From Camarhynchus parvulus (lineage: Eukaryota > Chordata > Aves > Passeriformes > Thraupidae), in contig NC_044578.1 in the NCBI RefSeq assembly GCF_901933205.1, positions 13,230,501 through 13,294,500 of the forward strand: a DNA stretch of 64,000 nt, given 5' to 3'. Under the pieces are notes generated by a model. That model ran no database searches. It saw nothing but the letters and a program-made list of their open reading frames with translations, and was not told the DNA's origin. Positions 50,831-63,606 of this stretch are shown in pieces. The stretch's first letter is position 1. Every line of letters starts with the position of its first letter. Made by a program: the position numbers and the translations under genes.

Positions 50831-53384
50831 ATTGTACACCTATGAAGCTCCTTCTCTAAAAAATATTATTGTGTTAGTAATATAGTTCAGTAAGGCTCCT
50901 CCCAAAATGCTGGACACATAGCAGGAACATCCAAAATTACTTTGCAGGGAATGAAATAATTGCAAAGGATATAAGGGAGAGATATTATTATGCTTCAGGG
51001 CATAAACCTCAATTTAAAGTTCCCTATAAACTGCTGGTACAGGTAAGATTTAGATGACAATCCTGTATGTTATATTTTATACTCCTAATTGGATATACTG
51101 ATTAAAAGCACCTTTCCTGTGTTTGTTCTAGAAGAATATTTTCAGTATATATTAGCTATCTTTATAAACACTAGTTAAAAACCTGAGTCAAATGTGGTGA
51201 AGAATAACTTTTTAAGTCAGCATGTATATACCAGCAAAAAAAACCCAAAAAACAATCAAGCAATGCAAACCAGAATCCCCAAATGTATAAATGTTTAGCA
51301 TTTAGTTTCAAATTCCAACTCACAAATGCAGGCATCTATCTCAAATATTATTTTACTAGGGAATAGATTTATCTGTTATAGTTATGTCAGATGGCTGTAT
51401 GGCTACAAAAATATTCCTTGAAGAGATGGATGTTATTTCTTCTTTGTAGGAAGGATTGGTCATGGTTCAGCAAGACTGCAAAAATAATCTTATTTTAGGT
51501 GTGGGCTGGTGATAATTGCTAGTGATTGAATGCCAATGAGTGAGAGAGAGAAAAAACCCCATATAATGACACACGATGGTACAGGAAAGTGCTGCTTACA
51601 CTGACACTGTATCACTTCATCAGACATTGTAAATTAAGGGTAAATTAAATTAGGTTAAATATACGGTTATTTAACAACACTCAACCAAATATTTCTTTGC
51701 TGGATAGCAAATAAGGCTTGTATTTAACCAAAGATTAGTGCATCCAATTCTAATACCAATGCAGTTTGTTTTTATAGGATGATCTAAACTGCGCTTTATG
51801 TTGACATTTCTATTGCCTACTTAATGAAAGCATATCAAATATGCATGGCAAATAAATAGTGTGTTCCACATAAACCTTCCCTGCACACCCCCTATCTTTT
51901 ATTCTTTGAAATATATTTGTTCTAATAAAAATGCATATCACTACAATGTAACTAAATCTTATTTTCATTTTTTCCAGACAAGAAACACAAATCTAGATGG
52001 TTGTAACTACGGCTGTACCACTGTTTTAAAACACAGCCCTGAGCTGTGCCTCTGCCTCCCTCTAAAGAGCCAGTCTGCTGAGAAAGTACCCTTGTGACAG
52101 AGCAGATTAAGAGTATCTGAAACTCCTTAATCTGCTGTCCATGCAGACAGCGCTGTTGCATCGCCCATGATGCACCAACAGAAATCAGACCTGGCAGCAC
52201 ATCCTGCCTACATCCCTCAGCCTGCACAGCTGAGCTGCTCTCTGTGCCCACCTCAAGCAGGGAACACCTCGTTTGATAGTGCCTGGTTAGTTCTAGGAAT
52301 GGGAGGTGTATTTCCAATACAGTGTTCAATTTGTCCGTTTGAACACATACTGAGAATTATACTATTAAATGAACAGATTAAGATATATGTCTGTAGTGCA
52401 TGTCTTCTGGATACTTGTAAATAAGTCTAAAGATATGAGAAATATTACAATTTTCATTTAAGTGATGTAATTAAATCTATCTGTTTCTTATTTGGGTGCC
52501 CTACTCAGCTTGAACACAGAACAGAAAAATCCTGTTTATTTGCAAATATATGAACATAGAAGCATTCAGTATTAATTTTAAATTTCTTTTTTAATTCACA
52601 AAGGCTTTACAAATAATATTGCAAAGCTGTTTTTTTAATACAACACAAACAGTGTATTTTTTTTAATATCTTCAAGTGCAGAAACTACAAAACCCAGATT
52701 CCTGAGCTCCATAGATCCTGAAACGAATGTATATTCCTGCACACCTTCAGGTTCTGTTATTTTATAAAGGAGCTTTAATGCTAGTCCACCTGGGAATTCA
52801 CTTTGGGATGTCTTTATGTACCACTGACAGTAATACAGCTCATTTTGGGTGGTTAACTTAACCCCCAGTATCACAAGTGCCTTGCTACATTAGCATATCT
52901 TTCAAGGAATAGTTGCAATGTGAGAAAATTGCCTGTAGGATTATTTGCAACTAAGAACCTGTGAAATGTAAAGTAAAATAGAAGACTATAAAGTAAAACA
53001 TCAAAGATACCTAAAATATTAATAGCCACTGCTCCAAAAAGTAATTTACAAGATTTGAATGAGGGAGTGAAAATTACTAATTTAAAAACAGATAGCCTTG
53101 GCAAAACAAAGTCAGAAGTTTGGAATAAACAATAGATAATATGAATTCAATGTACACACAGTATGAAAAGAATGCAAGCGAGACTAGCAACTCTAGTAAC
53201 TGAAGAAGGCTGGGACAGAAATGCCTGACCATGCAAGCAACTAGATCTATACCAATGAAACAACAAAGGTGCATTATATTGCATTTAGGCTACCGAAGAG
53301 AAAGAAAAACAAGTGTACTTTAATCCATCTAGTTTTCTGTTATACTTTCATTCAATTGAATGCAGACAGAGTTTGTGGGCAGAA
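50831..53384. other. Unique AT-rich DNA
   Basis: A somewhat GC-richer part at about 52030-52290 holds the 11-bp inverted repeat and a 125-codon minus frame overlapped by an 85-codon plus frame, neither recognised. The rest is AT-rich with nothing seen. Confidence 0.6.
52101..52136. repeat. 11-bp perfect inverted repeat, 14-base loop
   Basis: AGCAGATTAAG (52101-52111) and CTTAATCTGCT (52126-52136) are exact inverse complements. The arms contain CTTAAT/ATTAAG and CAGATTA/TAATCTG homeodomain-like cores. It could be a paired binding site or a hairpin. Confidence 0.85.
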
Positions 53385-53540
53385 GGATTTTCTTTTTAAT
53401 TGAAGAATTTGGAGCTGACAGCTATTGTCACGCTGCTCCAAATCATGTTTTCACCTCTCTCTGTGGGGCAAACCATGCTGCAAGTTTCAGTTGGGTTTCT
53501 GTGAGAGATTACAAGCTTCAAAGGTAACATTTTGAAACCT
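53385..53540. promoter_or_regulatory. Candidate enhancer around the nested inverted repeat
   Basis: TTTTTAATTGAAG leads into the nested inverted repeat (53408-53442). CAAATCATG, GTTTCACC-like sequence and CTTCAAAGGTAAC (TCF/nuclear-receptor-like CAAAGG) follow. The stretch is repeat-free and has one CpG inside the inverted repeat. Function is inferred from motif symmetry. Confidence 0.3.
53408..53442. repeat. Nested inverted repeat with TALE-type cores
   Basis: Outer arms TTTGGAGC (53408-53415) and GCTCCAAA (53435-53442) are exact inverse complements. Inside them lies a second inverted pair, TGACA (53416-53420) and TGTCA (53426-53430). TGACA is the core recognised by MEIS/PREP/TGIF homeodomain proteins. 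The arrangement is nearly symmetrical, offset by four bases on the right. Confidence 0.8.
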
Positions 53541-53729
53541 GTTTCCCTTCGGATACGTGCTTTTTCTTTTAATAAATTTCAGAACAAAGAAATAAACTCA
53601 GATGAATCATAAAGGCACAGAAAGTAGGAGGAAAAAGTCTCTAGTCTTGAATCAGGCCCTGATTCTGCATGACAAACAGCAGAGCTTTGGGTTAGATTCA
53701 TGTTTAATCTTCCTACCAAACCACTGCCC

Positions 53730-54110
53730 CAGAGATGTTCTGATGCACTTTCACCTCTGCTTTGGAGCCCCAGCCAGGGCCAAGGGCAGGAGCAGACAGC
53801 CCATGGGTCCCTGGGGCTGCTGCTGCCCAGGGCTGCCCAGCCTCCACTCCTGCTCTGCTGGGGCTTCCCCAGGCACCTGGGGATGTCTGAACGAAATTCA
53901 GGGCACCTTCAAAACCTCTCCAAGGCCAGTGGAGCACCTGCAGGTGAGAGCACCAGGTGTGCTCTGTCCTGGTCTCCTGGCTCTGAGGGGTGACTCCAGG
54001 TCCAAGCCTTGGTAGGAGGCTGGGATTCACTGAAATCCACACTTGGTTTCTGAACCTCTTTAACCTTCTGTAGCCAGGGCTGCTCTGTGGAACCTCTTTA
54101 AATGTCAGAA
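53730..54110. other. GC-rich patch with overlapping chance frames
   Basis: A GC-rich stretch (ctggggctgctgctgcccag near 53810) carries frames of 97-147 codons open on both strands. The peptides are low in complexity and match no family I know. CpG is rare, so it is not a CpG island. A 12-bp direct repeat, gaacctctttaa, occurs at 54052-54063 and 54090-54101. It could be an old unclassified repeat. No gene is called. Confidence 0.4.
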
Positions 54111-57100
54111 GTCTCCCATCATAAGGCAGTAGTGCATGTTGTACAGAAAACAACACAGTGTGGTTAAATGGGAGCTGATTTAGAGAATAAAGAGGTCTTC
54201 TTAAATCTCTAAGACCTGTGATCCTGCTGTTTCCATAGACACTTACAGTGTATAGTACAAGATGGTAAAAACTGAAAAATTTGTTTGGGAAGTTCCAGGG
54301 CTTAGAAATGTTGAGAATTCCACTAACTGTGTCTAAAACAAGAGAAGAGTTTTCTGTACTAAATATTCCAGACTAAATTCTGTAATTCTTGATACTGGTT
54401 TTTTTTTAACCTGTGATTAATATATCACAAGACCCTACTAATAATCATGCTCACTTATACCATGATACAGTGCAAATAAAAGGATTAAAAAACCCAGAGT
54501 TGAGGCTGCACTTCTATATTTTATATTTAAAAGTCAGGAAAGGAAGCTCTTTCAAACTGACTTACCCATCCAAGCAGCAGATGGAAAAAAACCACCAGCA
54601 GCTATTTTCAGATGACTTACTCTAAACACCAACAGGAATACAATAGCTCTAAAAGAAAGGTGCTTTTTATTCTTCTTTGAGCTATAACATGTAGAGAAAT
54701 AAGGTAAAGGCACCTAACAGTGAATGATTCACTTTCCTATAATAATATCTGCAGCCTTTCCTCATTGTTACCTGCTTACAAGGTATCAGAAATTTCCTTT
54801 GAAATTACTTAACTGAATAATAATGATTATTCTATGGATAACCTACAGCAAGGCTGCTCTATCTTCTTCTACTTAATTCCTTCTTCTACAAAAGGAATCT
54901 TCCTAAAGAGCACTAAATTTAATTATATTGACAAACTTGTGATCCCCTCTATCCTCTATGGGTTCTTTGAACAACCAACTACCAGGGATCATTCAGAGCA
55001 GCAGGAACAACCTAAATCAGTGTGGGCTGGGGGGATTAGACCCATATTTCACCCCTGTCGTAACGAAGGCATTTTGACTTCAGTTACAGAAATCATTAGG
55101 AAATTGCAGTGCTTCTGTACTGGGTTTTAAGAACAAAGTTATTCTTCACTGTAAAATAAAGCTTGGCTGAGCCAAATTTAACAGGTCTTATTTAATGGCT
55201 TCCCAAAATTCTCTTCTATCTGCCTGCTTCTATGTATCATGAGCTATCTGGTCAAAATTGTTTCACCCAGTGAGAGCAAAGGAGTGACCTTTGTAGTGAA
55301 ATCTGTCATAACTACACTGTTCAAACAGATATTCTAGGAAAAGAGCAGAAAAAAAAATCAGAGACAATACTGTTATTAAATGAAGACTAGATGACCACTG
55401 GCTGTTTGTTATTAATTTCACTATTGATTTCTGAAATCAGTTACTTTATGTATCCTACAGATGCTGGATTCTTTACCCAATGAATGTGTACACCGGGATT
55501 TCCATAACATAAGTCAATGCTGATTTTTATGAGCAGTGTCTCATCTGCTATGAAATAGAAAGGAGTTGTTAAGCCAAATTTTTTTATTTTTTCTGTTTTA
55601 CAGCTTTACACTTAGTACCAGAAATTGTGAGAGAGAATTATGTTTTTTCAGCTGTGAAAAACTGTGTCTTGGCAGTCTCCATTCTGTGGATCCATGATCC
55701 TGAGGCTGGTAGCCACAGATGTCATGAGCCAGCACATGGAGGGCTTTCAGCAGCTGAATATTTGGGAAATGCATTAGTATACTAATTTTTTCACATTTTC
55801 ATTGGGAGTGGAGCTTCTTGTGAGGCTACCTGGGCTAGAATGCTCTCACTGGAGCTGGTAGCTTGACTGCACTCACATACCCACTAAACAGGGAGGGAAA
55901 GACAAGTGTCAGCTTTGAAAACATATTCAATACTTATATCAGTATATTAATTTTTTTACCAGCTGGGGTAGCTAGCAAAAAAAGGCTTAAAATTTTGAAG
56001 GGTTTGGTTTTCTTTTATTTTCTGAGTGTTTCCATTCTATTCAGGACCATACAACTCTGTGACTGTAAGAAATATTTCTTGCTGAAGTCCATGACACTTC
56101 TATCAGAATTTGTAGTCACTTGACTTTTGTGTGTATGTGGATAACAGAACTATTTATTACAGAAGCCTAAAGTGTCTCTTTGAAGAGAAATTACTAAACA
56201 TATTTCTCTTTGTACAAAAATATCCTGTAAAAAGATTATTTTCATGAATAGCAAGACTTTGCTTCAATTTATATATCTGTTTGCCATTTCTAAAGACACT
56301 TTTAGATAGATCTTATTTCTATGAGGATTTGATAAGGCAACTCTCTGGAAATAATAAACAGATTCTGTTTATAAAGGACTTGCTAACTAGCACTCAAAAA
56401 AGGCTTTTATGTGTGAGGTCTTTTTCTTTGAATTGATCTTCTCTGGGAAAAAACTATTATCATAGGATCCCATTCAGTCCATAAGTATACAGAGATTTGA
56501 TTTTGTCTGAATCCAGATAAAAAAAAAAAATTTAATGTTTCTTGGAGCAGTAGGTGATGACACTATAGTGACACTTCTATTAAAAAAACTCTCCAAAACC
56601 CCAAAATATTCTATTTGGACCATTTCAGGGTTATTGGGGAGATCTCATAGTGTCACACCTACAATGTCAGACTGATTTCTTATCTGGTAGTATTCACACG
56701 TAGTGAATAATGTGTTCACTAACTATTTTATTAAGGAAGGAAGATCTGACCTACTTTTCTCAGATTTCCCACTGTCCTTTATAAGGATGGTAGAATTTAT
56801 GTACTGACACATGCTGAAAAGTTCAGATCTTCGGAATTACTGGAAGCCCCAACTCCCAAAAATAACAGCTAATGTGATTGAATGGGTAAGTTGATGGCCT
56901 TCACATGCAAATATTGAAATATATAATGAGAAGAGACTCCAGGAGTACCAGGCAAGTTTCCAGTGCCTAGTTCATTATGTTCAGGAGAAATGGACAGGAT
57001 ATTTTATTCTGAAATGTCCCTGAAGAAGTGAGCCAATATGATACTACAACTGGCCAGTTTTACTCTGCTGCCCATTCCCACTCAACTCAACCATCAGAGA

Positions 57101-58124
57101 TATAATCTGTGCATTTGAGAAGCTGATTTATCTAATCTGATTCACACAAAATTAAGGAATATGAAACATCAGTCTTACTTTCCCATTACATGCAGAACTT
57201 TGTATTGTAGAGCCTCCTGTAACTAGTTTAAAACAATAAATTCTCAGCTCTTCTCAAAGACCTGGAACAGGACAATGTGAGGCAGTGGGAAAGAAGGACC
57301 ATCCTAGATTGCAGGTTCCTTTCCCACAGCAGGCAGCTGTGAGTAACTCTGAAAGATTCAGGCATGAAGTCTCCAGCATCAAAGGTTACTGGTGAGATCT
57401 TCCTGCACCATACATCTGTTGCCATCTGGTCTGGTTGTCTGGGACAGACTCGGGAAATAGTGCAAAAACACATGGCCCAAATATTTTCAGAGCTATTATC
57501 TCTAAAATATTACAAAGGAATTGTAGTTCAGTGATATAAAGAATAATAATAATTTAAAAAACCTTGATTTTAAAAGCCCGTTTTTTGCCACCACAAATTG
57601 TGGAAGAAAATAGAAAATATAACCATTATTTTAATAGATACATCATGTTCCCCAGCATCAGAATTACAAAGGTATAATTTTGTGTATTTATAACCTCTAT
57701 TCTCATTTGCAGTGAAAATCTTACACTTTTTTTAAAGATATTTCACTTGGAACACTCACCTACCTTGCTATTTTGCTTTTATTTATTGTTATTATATACT
57801 TTATTCTATTTCTTCTATGAAAATAAATGGCAAAAGACTAACTCATTATACAGGATCTCATAAAACTCTCACATTTCTTGAGAAAAAATGGCTTATGCTA
57901 AGATGGCTACTGACAAGCACTTTTTTAATTGCTAGAAATGTATACACAAAGAATACAGTAGATCTTAGCACTGATATTGCTGCTGAGGCTACAGTAATCT
58001 TCTCTGTATCAGAAGTTAGTGCCATAATTTTATTCTCTAGAGGGTATGGCTTGATTAGGGCAGTCCCATTGTTTCATCTGAAGTCTTAGCAGATTAATGC
58101 TTTCATCAGGGCATCAATTTGTCC
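54111..58124. other. Unique AT-rich DNA, nothing recognised
   Basis: Frames of up to 98 codons (54834-55130 plus) have no domain or splice support. No repeat elements noted beyond short A-runs (for example 56520-56531). Confidence 0.6.
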
Positions 58125-58178
58125 CACTTTTCTTTCTGCTGCTCTTTGTGAGTGACACAGCCAAAGGAATGCACCTCT

Positions 58179-58199
58179 TTAAACTGTCATTCAGTTTAA
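58179..58199. repeat. 8-bp perfect inverted repeat
   Basis: TTAAACTG and CAGTTTAA are separated by TCATT. The repeat sits in a stretch with enhancer-like texture (58125-58290) that also contains ATTATA and GCATGCATAAT elements. AAACTG is a MYB-like (AACTG) core. Confidence 0.8.
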
Positions 58200-58290
58200 C
58201 TCCTCCTCTGCAATTATACTCGCATGCATAATACATCATAACAAATTGGATTTTGCAAAGAAGCAACAACAGAAATTACATTTGCTTGTG

Positions 58291-61200
58291 GCATAAGATA
58301 GAAACTGTTCTAACAGAGAAGGGGGGGTGTGAGCAAGAGATAAAAAAATCTAATGACTTAAAACCACTTACAGAAAACAGCTGCCTTCTATTTTTCCAAG
58401 GTTTCTTCTTCTTATTTAGCATAAAGACCAATTGAAAAAGGGGAATGAAAGAAAAAAAAGGAAATATTAAAACAAATTAAAGAGCTTTTCAGTTATCAAA
58501 GGCTCTAAAAATTGTACAATATGTGTGTGATTTTAGCAGAAAAGTTTGCTTCTGGCTTTAGAGGATAAATATAACTGCCTTACTTCAAGGAACACTTTTT
58601 GTTCGAGTAAAAATTATAACAGAGACAACACCAGGTGAAAAATCACATATGAGAAATATCTTCACCAGATCTCCTGGCTGGAATAAGGAACTTCCATTTT
58701 CCTTTGATGAGCAAAAGCCCCTCCCTTATACATCAAATTCTGTGATGATTTTCCAAGTCTCTCTAAGTCTAGAAGACTCAGTGGCTGATTATTCCTCCTC
58801 CATGCATCTATTTGGAGTTGCTGAAAAGAAGAGGCAACCCAGAATACCCTTAAAGTAGCTGACTGGCGCCAAAAACATATCCCCAGTGTGCATGGGACTT
58901 CAAGACAGCAACCAGATCAGTTGTCTGCTCCAGATCCCTCAAAAAAAGCAAAATATGCGTTTGGCAGAATATCAGCAAAGTGTCTTTTGGTTTATAAAAG
59001 AATTTAGATGAAAGGGAGGAATGTTTCCAGTAGAACACTGAAATCATTCTAATGTTTTAACTCTGAGATTTTTTGTCTTCAAGATATCCTTCAAAAATTA
59101 AACCATGTTTTTTCCAGGCAATTTTTTTCTAACTTCAACTAATTTCAATTCTGTGGTAGGAGCTCCACTTAATTTGAAAAATAAAGAGGGATGGAGGAGA
59201 GATCAGCTTTGCTGGGACTATACCTTTAATCTTTAAAAAATAATGTGTGTTTGGCTCAATATTTAGAAAAAAAAATTTTGTGCATAAAATCTGAACATTT
59301 AATGTGGGAATTCCTCAAGTTTAAATAACATAAAAACATACAGGTATGCAAGAAAGATAAAAGGAAAGGTCAGGAAATAAATAATTGAAAAGACAAAAGC
59401 CAAAACACAACCCCCAAAACTGGTAAATAGTGTAATCTTAATGAAATTCAAAGCTTTTTTAGCATAGACTTTATAATGACAGATATTCCCTGGAATGTTT
59501 CACTAGCTTGAGGATAGTAGCAGTGACACAGGTGTCATGCTGAAGCTGTAAGTGATCTAGATATAAGGGGTAACTGTGATAACTCATATGAGGTGGGAGT
59601 TAAGACAGTGAACATTTCGAAATAGTCATGTTAGGAAGATGGAGCATATCTGTACAGATAAGGGATTTATTCTTATTCCCTCTAAAACTGTGTCCTGTTA
59701 ACTTTTACCTTAATGATGGATGATAGCTCCAGGACTCTTGCAAGACCTCACAACAAGGAAGCATTATCCTGTGAATTATGTGGAGAGCAGAAATTAGCAG
59801 CAAGATGACGATTTCTAGACTGGTCTTAAAATAACCAGGTGCCTTCTTTCTTATAATTAAGCCAAGAACTTCCTTCTCAATTAGACTGGCAGAAAATCCT
59901 GCTCAATGACACTGGCAGGTGGCTATGCAGTTATTTCCAATAGTGTTAGTGTTTGTCACAGGGATAGAAATGAATTAGAGCTGGGAAATGGGAGAGCCTT
60001 ATGTGAACAGTTATTTAGGCTGTGTTGGCAGGCTGCTATCTGAGATACAACCACAGCCAAAACTGAGAAAAGTCCTCTCTTTTCAGCACATACCGTGTTC
60101 GCCTACTCTTCTTATTAGGATGAGACATTTGGTTGCTTACACAATTATTATCATATTAGTGGCCATTTTCAAGTGCCCTCCAGCTACTCTTTTCCCCACA
60201 CCAAAACTGCACAAACAAACCACTGGAATTTCACTGTGAGTAAAATAAATATCTGTGGCAAATGATTAAAGAGCAGGCTCTAAGCACGTTTCTGTATTTA
60301 GTATCTTCCTGTCACAACCCTTTGTTACAGTAAAGCTACATTTGCTACATTAATCTTTGGCTCGCACATTTATTTTTATACTAATTATATGACTATATTG
60401 TTACACAGGTAATTGAGGGACTTGTAAATTAAATTCTCATTTCTATTCAAGCTTGACGAGTCTGCTCTTGGTACCTTATGCACATGCACAGAAGAAGTCT
60501 GCCTCTTGTAAACTACACTTGGCTTGATATATGCAGGTTTTTTCAGTTTATCAGATATTATGCTGAAAACTTCCATTCTCTTCATTTTTTTCTACAATGC
60601 AGTGCTGCATAAGAAGGTACTCTGTATTCATTTTTCAGACCATATTTTAAAGTCCATTTTTTAAAGTTTAAAAATAATCATGAAAAACTCCCACTGGATT
60701 ATGTCCAAAGATCATAATCAGGTCTGTACCTGGATGAGATTTTTTTTAATCATTTTTCCCTTCTGTGGAAGTTAGACAGCACATTTCATGGCACTAGTCC
60801 TTCTTAACAAAAAGAAATTTATTTCTAAGGCTAGGGCAAGCAGAGTACTTGCATGTTAACAGGTAGTGCTGTCCACTACATAATAGGGAATTTCCCACAG
60901 GAAATGTGCTGACATGGATCTACCTTTTTATGATTTTCATACTAGTCAATGCGTGCAACAGCATCACAGATAATTATACCATTTAAAACAATTTTTTTTT
61001 AGATTTTTGACATTCCTTTCATTATATGTGAGCATAAAGAGTACAGTATTATATAGTACAGAAAAGAAAAGCATAGGTCCTTTCCCTTTGTCTAAATTGA
61101 ACAGGAAGTTGATTAGCAGCAACAGGCGGTGGAAAAATAAATTGCATTTAGAAAATTCCATCACTTAATACTATAGGGTGTAATTAATAATACAGGAAAA

Positions 61201-63507
61201 TTGATAAATTCTTTTTATGAGTTTTAGCCTACTGTGTCCTTCTAAATACATGGAGGATCTGCAGTCGAAATCAAAGCAAGTCTAACAGTCCACCTCAATG
61301 ACTTCTAAGACTTGCACATCGAACTTTATAAAACAGTGCATACACTGGTCTGGAGTAGTGGATGCACAGGTTTGCTTGAAAATTAAAGGCTGGAAAAGAA
61401 AGGGCGTATTGGCTGCCCCCCCTAAATCACATGTTACGTTATCCTGCATGGAGTTTAATTGCCCACAGACTGCAAAAATGGTCCAACTGTTCCCTCATAA
61501 CATACAACACATGATATAGATATTTATTGGTCTCTGTAGTGGTGGAAAAGTTAGTCTCAGAGGACTGGGAGGTCCAGTAACTTCCTTAACTTTTAAGTAC
61601 TTAATGAACTTTCTTGACGAAGCTAGAAATCTTGTGAGACCAGGCTTTTAGAAAACACCCAGTCCTGTCTATTTCTATCCAGATGAGATGTACCAAGACA
61701 GCAGCCTATGTAATTAGATCCATGGTTGATTCACAATTTTTCACTCATAGGACACCCTTGAAATTTGTCAATACAAGATGCTGTTATTCAGAAGTTATTG
61801 ATTATAGTAAAGATTTGTTTTGAAACAAGAACTCAATAATGGCAAGGACTTGAATCACACCTATTACCTTGTTACTCTCAAAGGTGACATCCCTGTAAAG
61901 CCCTCCCCAAATCCCAAGGGCTGATCTGCCCAGAGCTGCTGAACAAATAATGTTTTCAGTCGGGACATTTCATCACACATCACATCCTGCAATACCTGGA
62001 TTCAGCATGGATCTTTCCTACCTTATGAAAAACAGAAAACATTGCAACCATAGGGCATTCCTGACCGAAGCAATAATGCATCATTGTAACAAGAACTATC
62101 ACCAAAGTCTAGCTATGGAGAATGAAAGCAATGGTAGCAGGGCTGATGAGCCAAAGAACTGTGTTGCACACCAGCAGTGCCAGAGCTGTGGGTGGATGGT
62201 TAAAGGACAGAAACCCCTTTGATTTCTGGTATAACATTCCATGCCTGTCAGCAATACAAACTGGTCTCTTTCCTTCTTCAAAGATGCCATTATTTTCCAG
62301 GTGTCACTGATTAGACCATACTAAATATCCAATTAAATTCATCTAGTGATAATCAAGATATACTTTAAAAGGCTCAAAGATAAGATGGAAAAAACTTAAC
62401 AGCAAATGTAATAAAGGATTGATACTATTCTAGACTTGAAAGAGCCATTAGTGAACCAGACCATGCCACTGAAATTGCTTAGAGATTGAAATGGATCTGT
62501 AGCTGTAAATAGATGGAAGACATTCACCCTTATTGTACAAATGCATTCAACAACAGTTTCTCTGACAATATCTTGGTATCTTTTGAATGAGATGACAAGA
62601 GTACACAGCCTTTAATTCTTCTCAAACCATCATAATGATTTTGTTTTGCTTCATTCATTTGTGGCATCCCACACTACTCTGTTCTCTCCAGTAATTTTCT
62701 ATATTTCTCTCAACCACCAAGGGGAATTTGTCAGATCATCTAGAGTAGTATGTTATTAAAACATTGATGATATTCAGCTCTTTCTATGTTTTACCACAAC
62801 TCAAGTACTTAGATAACCAAGTGCTTAGATAAAATCAATTCATTTATAACGATATCAGGCTGCATTTGAATCTAAAAAAGAACATTGAGGGGCAGGGGGA
62901 GGAATTACAAAGAGTATGAAGGAAGCTGAATTCTTCTTTGATTGAAATGTGCCCCAAACCAACCAGTTTTATACATAGCTTGACAGTATATGGATTCCTT
63001 GATGCAACTAAGTTACACAGCACTATTCATAAGCAGCAGTTTCTATTATCACTGATTGCTACAAGGTTCCATCCCATTTTGGCAGATGAAGCCCAGTTTT
63101 TGGTTATTTACATGTGTCACCTCTCAGCTGGATTACAGCCATGTAGTTCCTGGGCATGAAGCCATCACACCTTAGGAAACTCCAATTAGTACAACACGCT
63201 GTAATACATGAGCTGCCCTGAGCAAATCTATCCTCTCTTACAGTGACTTCTTTCAGACTCCTAAAGCAAGGGAAAAACTCAGTTACCACTTTCAAGACAA
63301 ACAATAGCCTGGGGCCAAGATTTTTAGAAGAGTAAATTTTAGTATCAACAACCTTAAAATACATCTTTACTCTTTCAGTACCATAAAGCTCAGAAAGGGA
63401 GTTACAACTTGTCTACATAGAAGACAGAACATCCCCAGTGATGAAAGACAAAAGTAAATTCAATGTGCACTTCTGTGATCATACAATATTTATGAAACAC
63501 TTATTGT
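58291..63507. other. Unique AT-rich DNA, nothing recognised
   Basis: A GC-balanced part at about 61950-62300 carries frames on both strands (90 plus, 63 minus), the usual sign of non-coding openness. No transposon or RNA gene recognised. Confidence 0.6.
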
Positions 63508-63606
63508 GAGAAGAGAAGAGAAGAGAAGAGAAGAGAAGAGAAGAGAAGAGAAGAGAAGAGAAGAGAAGAGAAGAGAAGAGAAGAGAAGAGAAGAGAAGAG
63601 AAGAGA
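63508..63606. repeat. GAGAA pentanucleotide microsatellite, about 20 units
   Basis: An uninterrupted run of GAGAA units over 99 bp shows no visible mismatch. One strand is pure purine, so all three frames of each strand stay open and give repetitive peptides (LLFSS-type on the minus strand, REEKR-type on the plus). These are not genes. The perfection of the array implies recent or ongoing slippage, so it should be length-polymorphic. Confidence 0.98.
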
